Below, piece after piece: positions 28,476 to 37,600 of a DNA stretch of 64,000 nucleotides. The translations under genes were made by a program, and so were the position numbers. The stretch's first letter is position 1. Every line of letters starts with the position of its first letter. Under the pieces are notes generated by a model. It saw nothing but the letters and a program-made list of their open reading frames with translations. It ran no database searches and was not told where the DNA came from. Origin of the DNA: Hwanghaeella grinnelliae (lineage in GTDB: Bacteria; Pseudomonadota; Alphaproteobacteria; UBA8366; Aestuariispiraceae); NCBI RefSeq assembly GCF_004005845.1, contig NZ_SADE01000002.1, positions 62,421-126,420 of the forward strand, written 5' to 3'.

Positions 28476-28765
28476 TGGCCAAACCACCCCCCAATGGCGG
28501 CCAGACGGATCTGCACCACGCAGTCAAACTGCGCGAAGAGCGGAACGAACGATGGCGGCGCGAGGGCGAACGCTCAATCTGGCAGAACCTGTCCATGATC
28601 GGCGCCTTGGGCTGGCTGATCGTTACGCCCATTCTGATCGGCATATTTGCCGGACGGTGGCTCGACCGAACCTTCGAAACGGGAATTTTTTATTCCGGCG
28701 CATTGATATTCTTGGGCGCGGTTCTCGGCGCCTATCTGGCTTGGCATAGGATACAATCGAAATGA
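28475..28765 (+). CDS. atpQ: N-type ATPase accessory membrane protein AtpQ (AtpZ/AtpI-like)
   Basis: 96 residues with a charged N-terminus (LREERNERWRREGERS) and two transmembrane segments (about 41-61 and 70-90). It matches the small AtpI/AtpZ-like protein encoded third in N-ATPase operons, thought to help assemble the membrane sector or transport Mg2+. The assignment rests on operon position, size and topology. Its start shares one base with the atpC stop. Confidence 0.82.
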
Positions 28766-29046
28766 CCTGGACCAGCGTCATAGAGAGCAGCCCTTACGCC
28801 ATGGCCGGCGCCGCTATGGGCGTCGTCTATTTTCTTCTGATCTTCCTGTCGGTGCGGATGCACGCCGCAGGCGCGCCGCTGCTGCAAATCTTTCCGCTAT
28901 ACGCGCTGCGCCTGGCCGGTGCATTCGCGGGCTTTTGGTACATCGCACAGCAAGGCGCGGCGGAGGTACTGATGGCCTTGGCCGGGTTCGTCCTGGCGCG
29001 CGCCGCGACGCAGCGCATCATCGGTCGGGTGGCAAGATGGATGTAA
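28762..29046 (+). CDS. atpR: N-type ATPase accessory membrane protein AtpR
   Basis: 94 residues with three likely membrane segments (about 11-30, 38-62, 65-83). AtpR is found only in N-ATPase operons, between atpQ and atpB, as here. Polar residues inside the helices (Arg in LYALRLAGAF and ARAATQR) have led others to suggest contact with the c-ring; function remains unproven. Start overlaps atpQ, and the end overlaps the first ten bases of atpB. Confidence 0.82.
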   Translation: MTWTSVIESSPYAMAGAAMGVVYFLLIFLSVRMHAAGAPLLQIFPLYALRLAGAFAGFWYIAQQGAAEVLMALAGFVLARAATQRIIGRVARWM

Positions 29047-29705
29047 GCCCCCTTGCCCCGGATATCCTGTTTCACTTGGGCCCCGTCCCGATCAGCCGGG
29101 CGGTTGTGACGACCTGGGTGATCATGGCGGCGCTGACCTTGGCCTCGTGGTTCGGCACGCGCCGCATGTCGGTTCACGCCGGGGGTTTCCAAGCCGTCTT
29201 GGAAATCATCGTCGAGACTTTGGAAACGCAAATCAAAGAGGTCATCCGCCGGGATCCCTGGCCGTATCTTCCCGTGCTGGGCACATTGTTCCTGTTCCTA
29301 GTCGCCGCCAATCTATCGGCGGTCATTCCCGGTGCCAAACCGCCGACGGCCCATATCGAAACACCGGCGGCATTGGCCGTGATCGTATTCCTGTCCGTGC
29401 ATTATTTCGGGCTGCGCTCACTCGGCGCCGCCGACTATCTGCGCCGTTACATAAAACCGAACCCGATGTTGCTGCCGTTGAATATCCTGTCGGAAATCAC
29501 GCGAACCTTCTCGCTGATGATACGGCTGTTCGGCAATATCATGAGCCACGAATTCGTCCTTGCGATCGTGGTTTTCCTCGCCGGCCTGTTCCTGCCTATT
29601 CCCTTCATGCTGCTCGGCATTCTGATCGGCATCATACAGGCCTACATTTTCACCATTCTCGCCGCTGTCTTCATCGGAGCAGCAGTCAGCGGCGAGGCTG
29701 ATTGA
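29037..29705 (+). CDS. atpB: N-type ATPase subunit a
   Basis: 222-residue membrane subunit holding the ion half-channels. The essential Arg lies in FSLMIRLFGNIMSHE, followed by IIQAYIFTILAAVFIGAAV, the usual C-terminal helix pair. About 5-6 transmembrane segments. The frame is open far upstream, but ATG 29037 fits the family start; it overlaps atpR by ten bases. Confidence 0.92.
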   Translation: MDVSPLAPDILFHLGPVPISRAVVTTWVIMAALTLASWFGTRRMSVHAGGFQAVLEIIVETLETQIKEVIRRDPWPYLPVLGTLFLFLVAANLSAVIPGAKPPTAHIETPAALAVIVFLSVHYFGLRSLGAADYLRRYIKPNPMLLPLNILSEITRTFSLMIRLFGNIMSHEFVLAIVVFLAGLFLPIPFMLLGILIGIIQAYIFTILAAVFIGAAVSGEAD

Positions 29706-29715
29706 CGGAGACACC

Positions 29716-29964
29716 ATGGAAGGTTCAATCGAAATGCTGAGCATCATCGGCGCGGCTATTGCCGTTTCCTTCGGGGCCATCGGGCCCGCCTTGGGGGAAG
29801 GCCGCGCCATCGCCGCCGCCATGGATGCCATCGCCCGGCAGCCGGAAGCGGCCGGGACGGTGTCGCGCACATTGTTCGTCGGTTTGGCGATGATCGAGAC
29901 GATGGCGATCTATTGCCTCGTGATCGCACTGCTGTTGCTATACGCAAACCCGTTTGTCGGCTGA
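29716..29964 (+). CDS. atpE: N-type ATPase c subunit (rotor ring)
   Basis: 82 residues, a two-helix hairpin with the ARQPEA loop. Helix 2 carries the ion-binding Glu61 in MIETMAIYCL, with Thr62 and Tyr66 in positions that help bind Na+ in known sodium c-rings. Helix 1 has Glu28 in ALGEGRA, where Na+-type c subunits have Gln and typical H+-type ones a small residue. Two carboxylates per site is known from N-type rings, one of which (Burkholderia pseudomallei) was reported to be proton-specific. Ion specificity here is open. Confidence 0.93.
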   Translation: MEGSIEMLSIIGAAIAVSFGAIGPALGEGRAIAAAMDAIARQPEAAGTVSRTLFVGLAMIETMAIYCLVIALLLLYANPFVG

Positions 29965-29966
29965 CG

Positions 29967-30752
29967 ATGCAAATCGATTGGTGGACGCTTGCCCTTCAGG
30001 CGATCAATTTCATCATCCTCGTCTGGTTGCTGCGCCGGTTCCTCTACGCCCCGATCCGGGACGTAATCGCACGCCGGCGTGCACAGTCCGACGAGGTTCT
30101 GGTGAAGGCGGCCGAGAAGGAGGCGGAGGCCGAGGCTCTGAAACAGAGCCTGGAAGAAGAACGCGCGGCCATGGCGCAAGAGCGCCGGCAGATGCTGAAA
30201 GAGGTCCAGGACCAGGCCGCCGACGCGCGCGACAAGGCGATGACCAAAGCACATGACGACGCCAGAAACATGATCGACGAGGCACGGCAGGCACTCGTCA
30301 AGGAACGCGAGGAAACCCTGCGCGGCATGAAACAGGAAATTGGCGCGCTCGCCGCGTCTATGGCGGCGGAGATCCTGACGAAGACGGATACAGGGGCGCT
30401 CGCGAACGCTTGCCTTGAGCAATTGGGCGCGAAATTGACGGCATTGGGCGAACCGGAACGCGCCCAGCTGCGCGACGACGCCGCAAAGGGAAGCACGGGG
30501 AAAACCAGTGGCGGCGGTATACACGTCGCCACTGCGGAACCAATCCCACCGGGGGATCAAGGCCGATGGTGCACCATGCTTTCCGGCCATCTCGGCAATC
30601 TGGACGACTTTGGCGGGGTGGTTTTCGAGACGGACCCCGAATTGATCGGAGGCGCGGAGCTTCGCTTCCCCCATACCGTTTTGAAATTCTCCTGGGCGGA
30701 TCGCTTGGAAAGGGCAAGAAGGATGCTGCAAAGTGACGACGCCGCTTCGTGA
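29967..30752 (+). CDS. atpF: N-type ATPase subunit b with delta-like C-terminal extension
   Basis: 261 residues, about 100 more than an ordinary b subunit. Residues 1-30 form the membrane anchor (DWWTLALQAINFIILVWLL), 35-130 a long charged coiled coil, and 183-255 resemble the C-terminal part of subunit delta, with DPELIGGAELRF at 223-234 and RLERARRM after it. No separate atpH (delta) gene exists in the operon, so this fusion probably provides the stator link to alpha/beta. A start at 29913 is open but overlaps atpE; ATG 29967 is chosen. Its end overlaps atpA. Confidence 0.88.
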   Translation: MQIDWWTLALQAINFIILVWLLRRFLYAPIRDVIARRRAQSDEVLVKAAEKEAEAEALKQSLEEERAAMAQERRQMLKEVQDQAADARDKAMTKAHDDARNMIDEARQALVKEREETLRGMKQEIGALAASMAAEILTKTDTGALANACLEQLGAKLTALGEPERAQLRDDAAKGSTGKTSGGGIHVATAEPIPPGDQGRWCTMLSGHLGNLDDFGGVVFETDPELIGGAELRFPHTVLKFSWADRLERARRMLQSDDAAS

Positions 30753-32271
30753 TGCACTGAACAGTTGGCTGCCTGACGTCCGGGACCGGTTGAACACAAT
30801 GCCGGACACGCCGGTGCTGGAGCATGTGGGTATCGTCGAGCATCTGGGTGATGGCATCGCCATCGTTTCCGGACTGCCGCGGACACGCTTGGACGAAGTG
30901 TTGCGGTTCCAGGATGGAACATTGGGCTTGGCCTTCCGCGTCGACGAAGGCGGTGTCGGCTGCGTCTTGCTGGGAAGCGGAGAAGGGATCGGCGCCGGCG
31001 GCAAGGTCTGGGGAACCGGCGAAATCATCCGCGTTCCGGTTGGCGACGCCCTACTTGGGCGCGTGGTCGACCCGACTGGAATGCCTTTGGACGAGGGACC
31101 ACAAATAGAGGCCCAGCGGCACGATCCAATCGAGCGCCCCGCGCCCAGCATTGTCGAACGCGCCCTTGTCACGGAACCCCTGATGACCGGCGTGACTGTC
31201 GTCGACGCTATGATTCCACTGGGCCGTGGTCAGCGCGAATTGATCATTGGTGACCGGAAAACAGGCAAGACCGCCATTGCTGTCGATACGATCATCAACC
31301 AACGGGACAGCGATGTAATCTGCGTCTATGCCTGCATCGGGCAGAAGACGTCGACGGTCAACCAGATCATTGAGGCAATCCGGACCCATGGCGCGATAGA
31401 GAAATGCATATTCGTCATCGGCGCGGCGGAGGCGCCGCCCGGTGCCCAATGGATCACGCCCTACGCCGCCTGCACGATGGCGGAATATTTTCGCGACCAG
31501 GGCCGCAGCGCATTGCTTGTGATCGACGATTTGACCAAGCACGCGATCATCTACCGGCAACTCTCACTGCTTCTGCGCAAGCCGCCGGGACGGGAAGCCT
31601 ATCCCGGTGATGTCTTCTATGCCCATGCCCGGCTTCTGGAGAGGTCGGCAAAACTGTCGGCGGAATTGGGGGGCGGGTCCTTGACCGCCCTGCCGATAGC
31701 CGAAACACAGGCGGAGAACTTGACGGCCTATATTCCCACAAATTTGATATCGATCACTGACGGCCAGATCTACCTGGAGCCGAAACTGTTCTACGAAGGA
31801 CAGAAGCCTGCGGTGAATGTGGGCATGAGCATTTCGCGCGTCGGCGGACAAACGCAAACCAAAGCGATGAAGAAGTTGGCCGAGAAGCTGCGCCTTGAAT
31901 ACGCACAGTTCCTTGAATTGGAAGTCTTCACGCGATTCGGCGCCATGGTCGACGACCGTACCAAACGCACGATCGAACACGGGCGACGCATCCGCGCCGT
32001 ACTAGCCCAGCCGGAATACCAGCCGATCCCCCTTGCCATACAGATCGCCTTTCTTCTCGCCTTGGACGAGAGGAAGCTGGACGATGTGCCGTTGGAGGAT
32101 ATCCCACAATTCAAGAGCGAGATCGGCGCTTGGCTGCAGGACCATTGCCCGCACACTTTGTCCAACATCGAGGATACCGGGATACTGTCCGACCAAGACA
32201 GGCAAGACCTGAGCGCGGCCCTGGACCGGTTCCTCGACCTGTTCGGCGACCATGGCGCTGGACGGAACTAG
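30733..32271 (+). CDS. atpA: N-type ATPase subunit alpha
   Basis: 512 residues, normal length. Walker A GDRKTGKT is near 173-180; the arginine-finger block follows in the C-terminal half (SISRVGGQTQTKAMK). The start is GTG 30733, inside the end of atpF, so the two are translationally coupled. Non-catalytic partner of beta in the hexamer. Confidence 0.93.
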   Translation: MTTPLRDALNSWLPDVRDRLNTMPDTPVLEHVGIVEHLGDGIAIVSGLPRTRLDEVLRFQDGTLGLAFRVDEGGVGCVLLGSGEGIGAGGKVWGTGEIIRVPVGDALLGRVVDPTGMPLDEGPQIEAQRHDPIERPAPSIVERALVTEPLMTGVTVVDAMIPLGRGQRELIIGDRKTGKTAIAVDTIINQRDSDVICVYACIGQKTSTVNQIIEAIRTHGAIEKCIFVIGAAEAPPGAQWITPYAACTMAEYFRDQGRSALLVIDDLTKHAIIYRQLSLLLRKPPGREAYPGDVFYAHARLLERSAKLSAELGGGSLTALPIAETQAENLTAYIPTNLISITDGQIYLEPKLFYEGQKPAVNVGMSISRVGGQTQTKAMKKLAEKLRLEYAQFLELEVFTRFGAMVDDRTKRTIEHGRRIRAVLAQPEYQPIPLAIQIAFLLALDERKLDDVPLEDIPQFKSEIGAWLQDHCPHTLSNIEDTGILSDQDRQDLSAALDRFLDLFGDHGAGRN

Positions 32272-32272
32272 G

Positions 32273-33109
32273 ATGGAGCAACTTGCCCACCTTAAGGAAC
32301 GCATCGCCAGCCTGCAGGATTTGGGGGGGCTAATCCGCGCCCTGCGCGCGCTTTCCGCATCGCATGTCCAAGAAGCGCAGTCGGCACTGACCGGCATCCG
32401 GAATTATGTGGAGACCATCGAGGATGCGGTTGTCCAGGGTGTCGATCTGCTGCCCGGCCCAAAGCCCCCAGCCCCTTCCGGGGGAGAACCGACGGCGGCT
32501 GTCCTGATTGCCGTCTGTTCCGAACACGGCTTCGTCGGTGCATTGAACGAGCGCCTACTGGACGAAGCCGCGGGCCGGCGCGGGTATGCCGGTTTGGCGG
32601 TGATCGGAAGAAGAGGCGCGATGCTTGCGGAAGAACGCCATCTGGACCTGGCCTGGACCTTCCCGATGGCGACGGATGTCCCCGGGGTACTGCGCGCCGC
32701 CAGGCACGCGGCCCAAAGCCTGGCCCATGTAACCCAGGCAACGATCCTCTACGCCACGTACCGCCCGGGTGGCAATTATGAGATCGTCGCGAAGGATATC
32801 CTGCCGCTTGCCCCAGATCTACTGGCTCGAACCGGCAGGAAAAGCCCGCCGCTTCACCACCTGCGACCCGCGCAATTGCTGGAGCGATTGGCGGATGAAT
32901 ACCTTTTTGCTGAGATCACGCATGCCATCATGCAATCCCTGGCCAGCGAAAACGGCGCGCGCCTGCGTGTCATGGAATCGGCGGATCGAAACATCGACAA
33001 GAAGCTTCATGGGCTGCGCCGGGACGAACATGCGCAACGCCAGGAAGCCATCACCGCGGAACTGCTCGACGTCGTCGTCGGCGTGGAAGCGATCACCGGC
33101 AGGCCATAA
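32273..33109 (+). CDS. atpG: N-type ATPase subunit gamma
   Basis: 278-residue central shaft. The N-terminal helix (MEQLAHLKERIASLQDLGGLIRALRALSASHVQEAQ) and C-terminal helix (HAIMQSLASENGARLRVMESADRNIDKKLHGLRRDEHAQRQEAITAELLDVVVG) are recognisable although diverged from housekeeping gamma, as expected for the N-type branch. ATG 32273 has an AGG site two bases after the atpA stop; an earlier ATG at 32252 is possible. Last gene of the operon. Confidence 0.88.
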   Translation: MEQLAHLKERIASLQDLGGLIRALRALSASHVQEAQSALTGIRNYVETIEDAVVQGVDLLPGPKPPAPSGGEPTAAVLIAVCSEHGFVGALNERLLDEAAGRRGYAGLAVIGRRGAMLAEERHLDLAWTFPMATDVPGVLRAARHAAQSLAHVTQATILYATYRPGGNYEIVAKDILPLAPDLLARTGRKSPPLHHLRPAQLLERLADEYLFAEITHAIMQSLASENGARLRVMESADRNIDKKLHGLRRDEHAQRQEAITAELLDVVVGVEAITGRP

Positions 33110-33122
33110 ACCCTAGCCCGTC

Positions 33123-33150
33123 ACGGCACCGGTTATTCGGCCGGTGCCGT
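33123..33150. terminator. Hairpin between convergent atpG and the RND pump gene
   Basis: ACGGCACCGG (33123-33132) pairs with CCGGTGCCGT (33141-33150), a 10-bp stem with an 8-base loop, followed by TTTCC on the plus strand. The RND pump's stop codon sits in the loop. It may end transcription from both sides; the T-run is short. Confidence 0.45.
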
Positions 33151-36100
33151 TTCCTCTGGCGTCGGATTGTCCGCCTTCTTACGGATCGGAATCAAGCGGC
33201 GCACCACTACGAAGAAGAGCGGCACGAAGAGCACGCCAAGCACCGTCGCCGAAATCGTTCCGCCAAGAACGCCGGACCCGATGGCGTTTCGACCGCCGGA
33301 CCCCGCACCGCTGCTGATCACCAAGGGCAAGACACCGAGTGAAAAGGCGACCGAGGTCATGATGATCGGCCGGAAGCGCTGGCGTGCGGCTTCGACCACC
33401 GCAGTCAGCAAGGGTTCGCCCGACTTCTCCTGCCGGTCCCGCGCGAATTCCACGATCAAGATCGCGTTCTTGCCCGTCAAACCGATAACGGTCAGCAGCC
33501 CCACTTGGAAGAAAACGCCATTGTCAAAACCGCCAAGCAACGCACCCAGCAAAGCACCCAACGCGCCGATCGGCATGGCGAGCATCACCGCAAAGGGAAT
33601 TGCCCAACTTTCGTAAAGCGCGGCAAGGCACAGGAAGATCGCGGCAAGCGACAAGGCATAAAGCAAGGGTGCCTGATCGCCCGACTGCCGTTCTTCATAG
33701 GACAGGCCGGTCCAGGAAAGGTCATAGCCGGCCGGCAGCTGTGCGGCGAGACGTTCCATTTCCAACAGTGCTTCACCCGAGGAAACACCCGCGGCAGGCG
33801 TCCCCTGGATCTGCATGGCCGGAACCCCGTTGAACCGTGTCAGGCCTTGCGGACCATACCGCCATCCACCTTTGGCAAAGTTCGAGAACGGCACAAGATC
33901 GCCGGTTGAGTTCTTCACACGCCAACGCTCGATATCCTCCGGGGTCGCCCTTGAAGACGGTTCCCCTTGGATATAGACGCGCTTGATGCGGCCGCGGTCG
34001 ATGAAGTCGTTCACATAGGCACCCGACCATGCGACGGAGAGAACGTCGCGCACATCGTTCGCGTCGACCCCCATGGCACCGGCGGCGCGCCAGTCGATGT
34101 CCAGCCGGAACTGTGCCGCGTCCTGCAAACCACTGGGACGGATCGAGCCGATCAGCGGGCTTTGTCCCGCCATTCCCATCAACTGGTTGCGGGCCTGCAG
34201 CAACTGTTCATGCGTCTGACCAGCGCGGGCCTGAAGGTACATATCGAAACCGGAGACGTTGCCAAGCTCACTGACCGATGGCGGCACGACCGGGAAGACC
34301 AATGCGTCGCGGATTTGTGAGAATGCCCCGAATGCGCGGCCGGCGACGGATTTCACATCCTGTCCCGGTGCCTGACGTTCGGACCAATCCTTCAAACGAA
34401 CGAAGCACAACCCTTTGTTCTGACCCGACCCCGTAAAGCTGAAACCGACGACCGAGAACATCGAGGCTACCGTATCCTTCTCGTTCTCCAGGAAGTGATT
34501 TTCCACCTGTTTCATCGATTCCAACGTCCGGCCCGCCGTGGCGCCCGTCGGCGCTTCGGCAAGACAGAACATAATTCCCTGGTCTTCTTCCGGCAGGAAT
34601 CCCGTCGGCGTGTTTATGAATAGCCAGGCCATCCCACCGGCCAGAAGAAGATAGATCAGACCGACCCGAAGGGGTCGTTTGACGATACCGCCGACGCTTT
34701 TCGCATAACCGTTCTGGGTGGCGCCGAAGCCGCGGTTGAACCAACCGAGCGGCCCTCGTTTCGTGGCATGGGCATCTTTCGCTTTCAGCAGCGTCGCACA
34801 AAGGGCCGGCGTCAAGGTCAAGGCCACAACCACGGACAGGGCCATCGCCGAGACGATGGTGATGGCGAACTGCCGGTAGATCACGCCTGTCGAACCGCCG
34901 AAAAACGCCATCGGCACGAACACGGCCGACAGGACAAGGGCGATCCCGACCAGTGCGCCGGTGATCTGGCCCATGGATTTCCGCGTCGCCTCCCTCGGCG
35001 ACAGGCCTTCCTCCTCCATAATGCGTTCCACATTCTCAACCACAACGATGGCGTCATCGACCAGCAGGCCAATCGCCAGGACCATGGCCAGCATGGTCAG
35101 CGTATTGATGGAGAATCCAAAGGCCGCGAGAACCCCGAATGTGCCGAGCAGCACGATCGGCACGGCCAATGTCGGAATCAATGTCGCCCTGAAGTTCTGT
35201 AGGAAAAGGAACATCACCGCGAAGACGAGAATAATGGCTTCGCCAAGCGTTTGAACAACCTCCTCAATGGAGATCCGCACAAAGGGAGACGTGTCATAAG
35301 GAATGACGTATTCGATACCCGGTGGGAAGAATTTCGCGAATTCTTCCGTCCGCGCCCGAACGGCATCGGCCGTCGCCAGCGCATTCGCGCCGGTGGCCAG
35401 ACTGATTGCCATGCCGGCGGCCGGCTGGCGATTGTAACGCGCAATCGTCTGGTACGATTCGGCGCCGATTTCGACCCGCGCGACATCTTTCAACAGCACA
35501 AGGCCGCCGTCGGTTTCCGCCCGCAGGACAATCTGTTCGAAATCCTCCGGCGTCTGTAACAGGGACTGCGCGGTAATCGTCGCGTTCAGCTGCTGATTTT
35601 CCACCGCCGGCAAATCCCCGAAGGCACCCGCTGAGATTTGGGCATTTTCCGACGAAACAGCATCGACCACATCGCTTGGATCAAGATCGTAGGAAGCCAG
35701 CTTCGACGGGTCGAGCCAAATGCGCATCGAGTATTTCGACCCGAAGACCCGGACTTCCCCCACGCCTTCGATACGGCTGAAATCATCGACCATGTTGGAC
35801 GCCAGATAGTCCGACAAATCGACCTGATTGTAGCTGCCGTCCTTGGAGATGAGCGCGACGACCATCAGGAATCCGGCAGAACTCTTGCGCACGGTGACGC
35901 CCTGGCGCTGAACCGGTTCCGGCAAAAGAGGTTGGGCCTGGGCCAGCTTGTTCTGAACCTGAACCTGCGCGATATCGGGATCGGTTCCCGTCTCGAAGGT
36001 GATCGACGTCTGCGACTGCCCAGATGAGGTGGAGTTGGACGTGATGTAGCGCATTCCGTCCAAGCCGGTAAGTTGCTGTTCGATCACCTGTGTGACCGTG

Positions 36101-36276
36101 TTAGCAACGGTTTCGGCCGACGCGCCGGGGAAGGTGGCGGTCACTTGAACTGTCGGTGGTGCAATCTGCGGATACTGGGCTACGGGTAAGACCAAAATGG
36201 CCAACACTCCGATCCCCATGATGAGGATTGAAAGCACCCAGGCGAAGACCGGACGGTCAATAAAAAAACGTGCCAT
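33133..36276 (-). CDS. RND multidrug efflux pump inner-membrane subunit (HAE1/AcrB-like)
   Basis: 1047 residues, typical of the HAE1 family of proton-driven drug exporters. N-terminus MARFFIDRPVFAWVLSI is the family signature; the proton-relay Asp pair is in AIGLLVDDAIVVVENVERIM; twelve transmembrane helices and two large periplasmic loops are evident. Downstream of its membrane-fusion partner by 34 bases. No outer-membrane channel gene is adjacent, so a TolC encoded elsewhere is likely used. Confidence 0.95.
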   Translation of the reverse strand: MARFFIDRPVFAWVLSILIMGIGVLAILVLPVAQYPQIAPPTVQVTATFPGASAETVANTVTQVIEQQLTGLDGMRYITSNSTSSGQSQTSITFETGTDPDIAQVQVQNKLAQAQPLLPEPVQRQGVTVRKSSAGFLMVVALISKDGSYNQVDLSDYLASNMVDDFSRIEGVGEVRVFGSKYSMRIWLDPSKLASYDLDPSDVVDAVSSENAQISAGAFGDLPAVENQQLNATITAQSLLQTPEDFEQIVLRAETDGGLVLLKDVARVEIGAESYQTIARYNRQPAAGMAISLATGANALATADAVRARTEEFAKFFPPGIEYVIPYDTSPFVRISIEEVVQTLGEAIILVFAVMFLFLQNFRATLIPTLAVPIVLLGTFGVLAAFGFSINTLTMLAMVLAIGLLVDDAIVVVENVERIMEEEGLSPREATRKSMGQITGALVGIALVLSAVFVPMAFFGGSTGVIYRQFAITIVSAMALSVVVALTLTPALCATLLKAKDAHATKRGPLGWFNRGFGATQNGYAKSVGGIVKRPLRVGLIYLLLAGGMAWLFINTPTGFLPEEDQGIMFCLAEAPTGATAGRTLESMKQVENHFLENEKDTVASMFSVVGFSFTGSGQNKGLCFVRLKDWSERQAPGQDVKSVAGRAFGAFSQIRDALVFPVVPPSVSELGNVSGFDMYLQARAGQTHEQLLQARNQLMGMAGQSPLIGSIRPSGLQDAAQFRLDIDWRAAGAMGVDANDVRDVLSVAWSGAYVNDFIDRGRIKRVYIQGEPSSRATPEDIERWRVKNSTGDLVPFSNFAKGGWRYGPQGLTRFNGVPAMQIQGTPAAGVSSGEALLEMERLAAQLPAGYDLSWTGLSYEERQSGDQAPLLYALSLAAIFLCLAALYESWAIPFAVMLAMPIGALGALLGALLGGFDNGVFFQVGLLTVIGLTGKNAILIVEFARDRQEKSGEPLLTAVVEAARQRFRPIIMTSVAFSLGVLPLVISSGAGSGGRNAIGSGVLGGTISATVLGVLFVPLFFVVVRRLIPIRKKADNPTPEETAPAE

Positions 36277-36310
36277 GAGGCGGCGTCCTGAAATCTAGTT
36301 GTTTTGAAAA

Positions 36311-37474
36311 TTATTCGGCGGCGGACCGGGCAGCGACCTCTTCAGGCGCTTCTTCCGGCGCAACGGTCGCCCCGGGCGCGATCTTTTGCAGCCCTTCGAT
36401 GATCAAGCGGTCGCCTTCCTGCAGCCCCGCACTGACAACCCACGAAGAACCACTTGCCTGGACAATCGTCAGGTTCCGCTGTTCGACGACATTGCCTTCA
36501 CCGACAACATAGGCAAAGGGCTCACCCTGGCGGTTGCGCTGGACGCCCTGTTGCGGGGCTAGTACCGCGTTCTGGATTTTGCCTTGCGGCATTTCCACTT
36601 GCACATACATGCCGGGCAGCAACAGGTCGTTCGGGTTGTCGAACGTCATCCGCAGGGTGACAACGCCGGTGGTCTCGTTGACGTAAGGTTCCGCTGCCGT
36701 CACCTCACCCTTACGCTCGAACGTTTCCCCATCGGCCAGGATCAGCGATACGGAGGTATCGAGGCCGGTGAAACGGCCCTGCATGGTGCCTTTGCGCCAC
36801 GCCAGAATTTCGGCCGCCGATTGAGTCACGTCCACATGAACCGGATCCAGCGTCCGGATCACCGCCATCGGTTCAGTCTGCGCAGCGGTGACGAGGGCGC
36901 CGCGGGAGGTAAAGGAGCGCCCGATCGACCCTGAAAGCCGGGCCCGGATCGTCGTGCGGTCCAGGTCGATTTCAGCCGCTTGCAGTTCCGCGCGGGCAAC
37001 CTGCAGGGCTGCTGCGTCAGAATCCCGTTGGGCGACCGCTTCTTCCAGGCGCTGTTCACTGACCGTCCCGCGATTGATCAATTCTTCGGCGCGCTTCGCA
37101 TCCTTACTGGATGCTTTGAGCGTGGCGCTCGCGGCGGCCACCTGCGCTTTCGCCGCGGCGACCTGGGCTTCGTAGGTCGCCGGGTCGATCAGATACAGCG
37201 GATCGCCGGATTTGACTTTGCTGCCTTCCTCGAACAACCGCTCCACGATGATCCCATTTACCTGGGGGCGCACTTCCGCGACGCCGGACGCGACAACGCG
37301 TCCCGGCAATCGGCTGGTCAATGTCACGTCTTGCGACTTCAAGGTTACGACCGTGACGGCCTGCGGCGGCTTCTCGCCTTGTTGGCCCTGGGCCTGGGCA
37401 GATGAATTCGCGGCGAAGGCAAAAAAACTCACCGCAATGGCCAGCACCGTCAGGGGCTTGAAGGAATTTCTCAT
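36311..37474 (-). CDS. RND efflux periplasmic adaptor (AcrA/MexA-like)
   Basis: 387-residue membrane fusion protein. A signal peptide (hydrophobic core, AQA cleavage region near 26-30) precedes the HlyD/AcrA fold: lipoyl half-motifs RPQVNGIIVERLFEEGSKVKSGDPLYLIDPATYEA and SGSIGRSFTSRGALV, an alpha-hairpin (about 105-165) between them, then beta-barrel and C-terminal domain. No lipobox Cys is seen. Divergent from a TetR gene, with an operator in between. Confidence 0.93.
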   Translation of the reverse strand: MRNSFKPLTVLAIAVSFFAFAANSSAQAQGQQGEKPPQAVTVVTLKSQDVTLTSRLPGRVVASGVAEVRPQVNGIIVERLFEEGSKVKSGDPLYLIDPATYEAQVAAAKAQVAAASATLKASSKDAKRAEELINRGTVSEQRLEEAVAQRDSDAAALQVARAELQAAEIDLDRTTIRARLSGSIGRSFTSRGALVTAAQTEPMAVIRTLDPVHVDVTQSAAEILAWRKGTMQGRFTGLDTSVSLILADGETFERKGEVTAAEPYVNETTGVVTLRMTFDNPNDLLLPGMYVQVEMPQGKIQNAVLAPQQGVQRNRQGEPFAYVVGEGNVVEQRNLTIVQASGSSWVVSAGLQEGDRLIIEGLQKIAPGATVAPEEAPEEVAARSAAE

Positions 37475-37513
37475 GTCTCAAATCCATCGTTGGGCACATG
37501 GCCCCAATTGCAT

Positions 37514-37539
37514 TTTACAAAACCGACGGGTTTTGTTAA
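37514..37539. promoter_or_regulatory. TetR-type operator between RND pump and repressor
   Basis: ACAAAACC (37517-37524) and GGTTTTGT (37529-37536) are perfect inverted 8-mers separated by GACG; flanking TT/AA continues the symmetry after one mismatch. It lies in the 126-base divergent gap and resembles the AcrR/TtgR class of operators that block both promoters. Confidence 0.72.
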
Positions 37540-37600
37540 TCGAAGCGGGTTCGCGTTGCAAGCGGATTCATTCGCAGGCGCAAAAGAAGATGGGAGAGAA

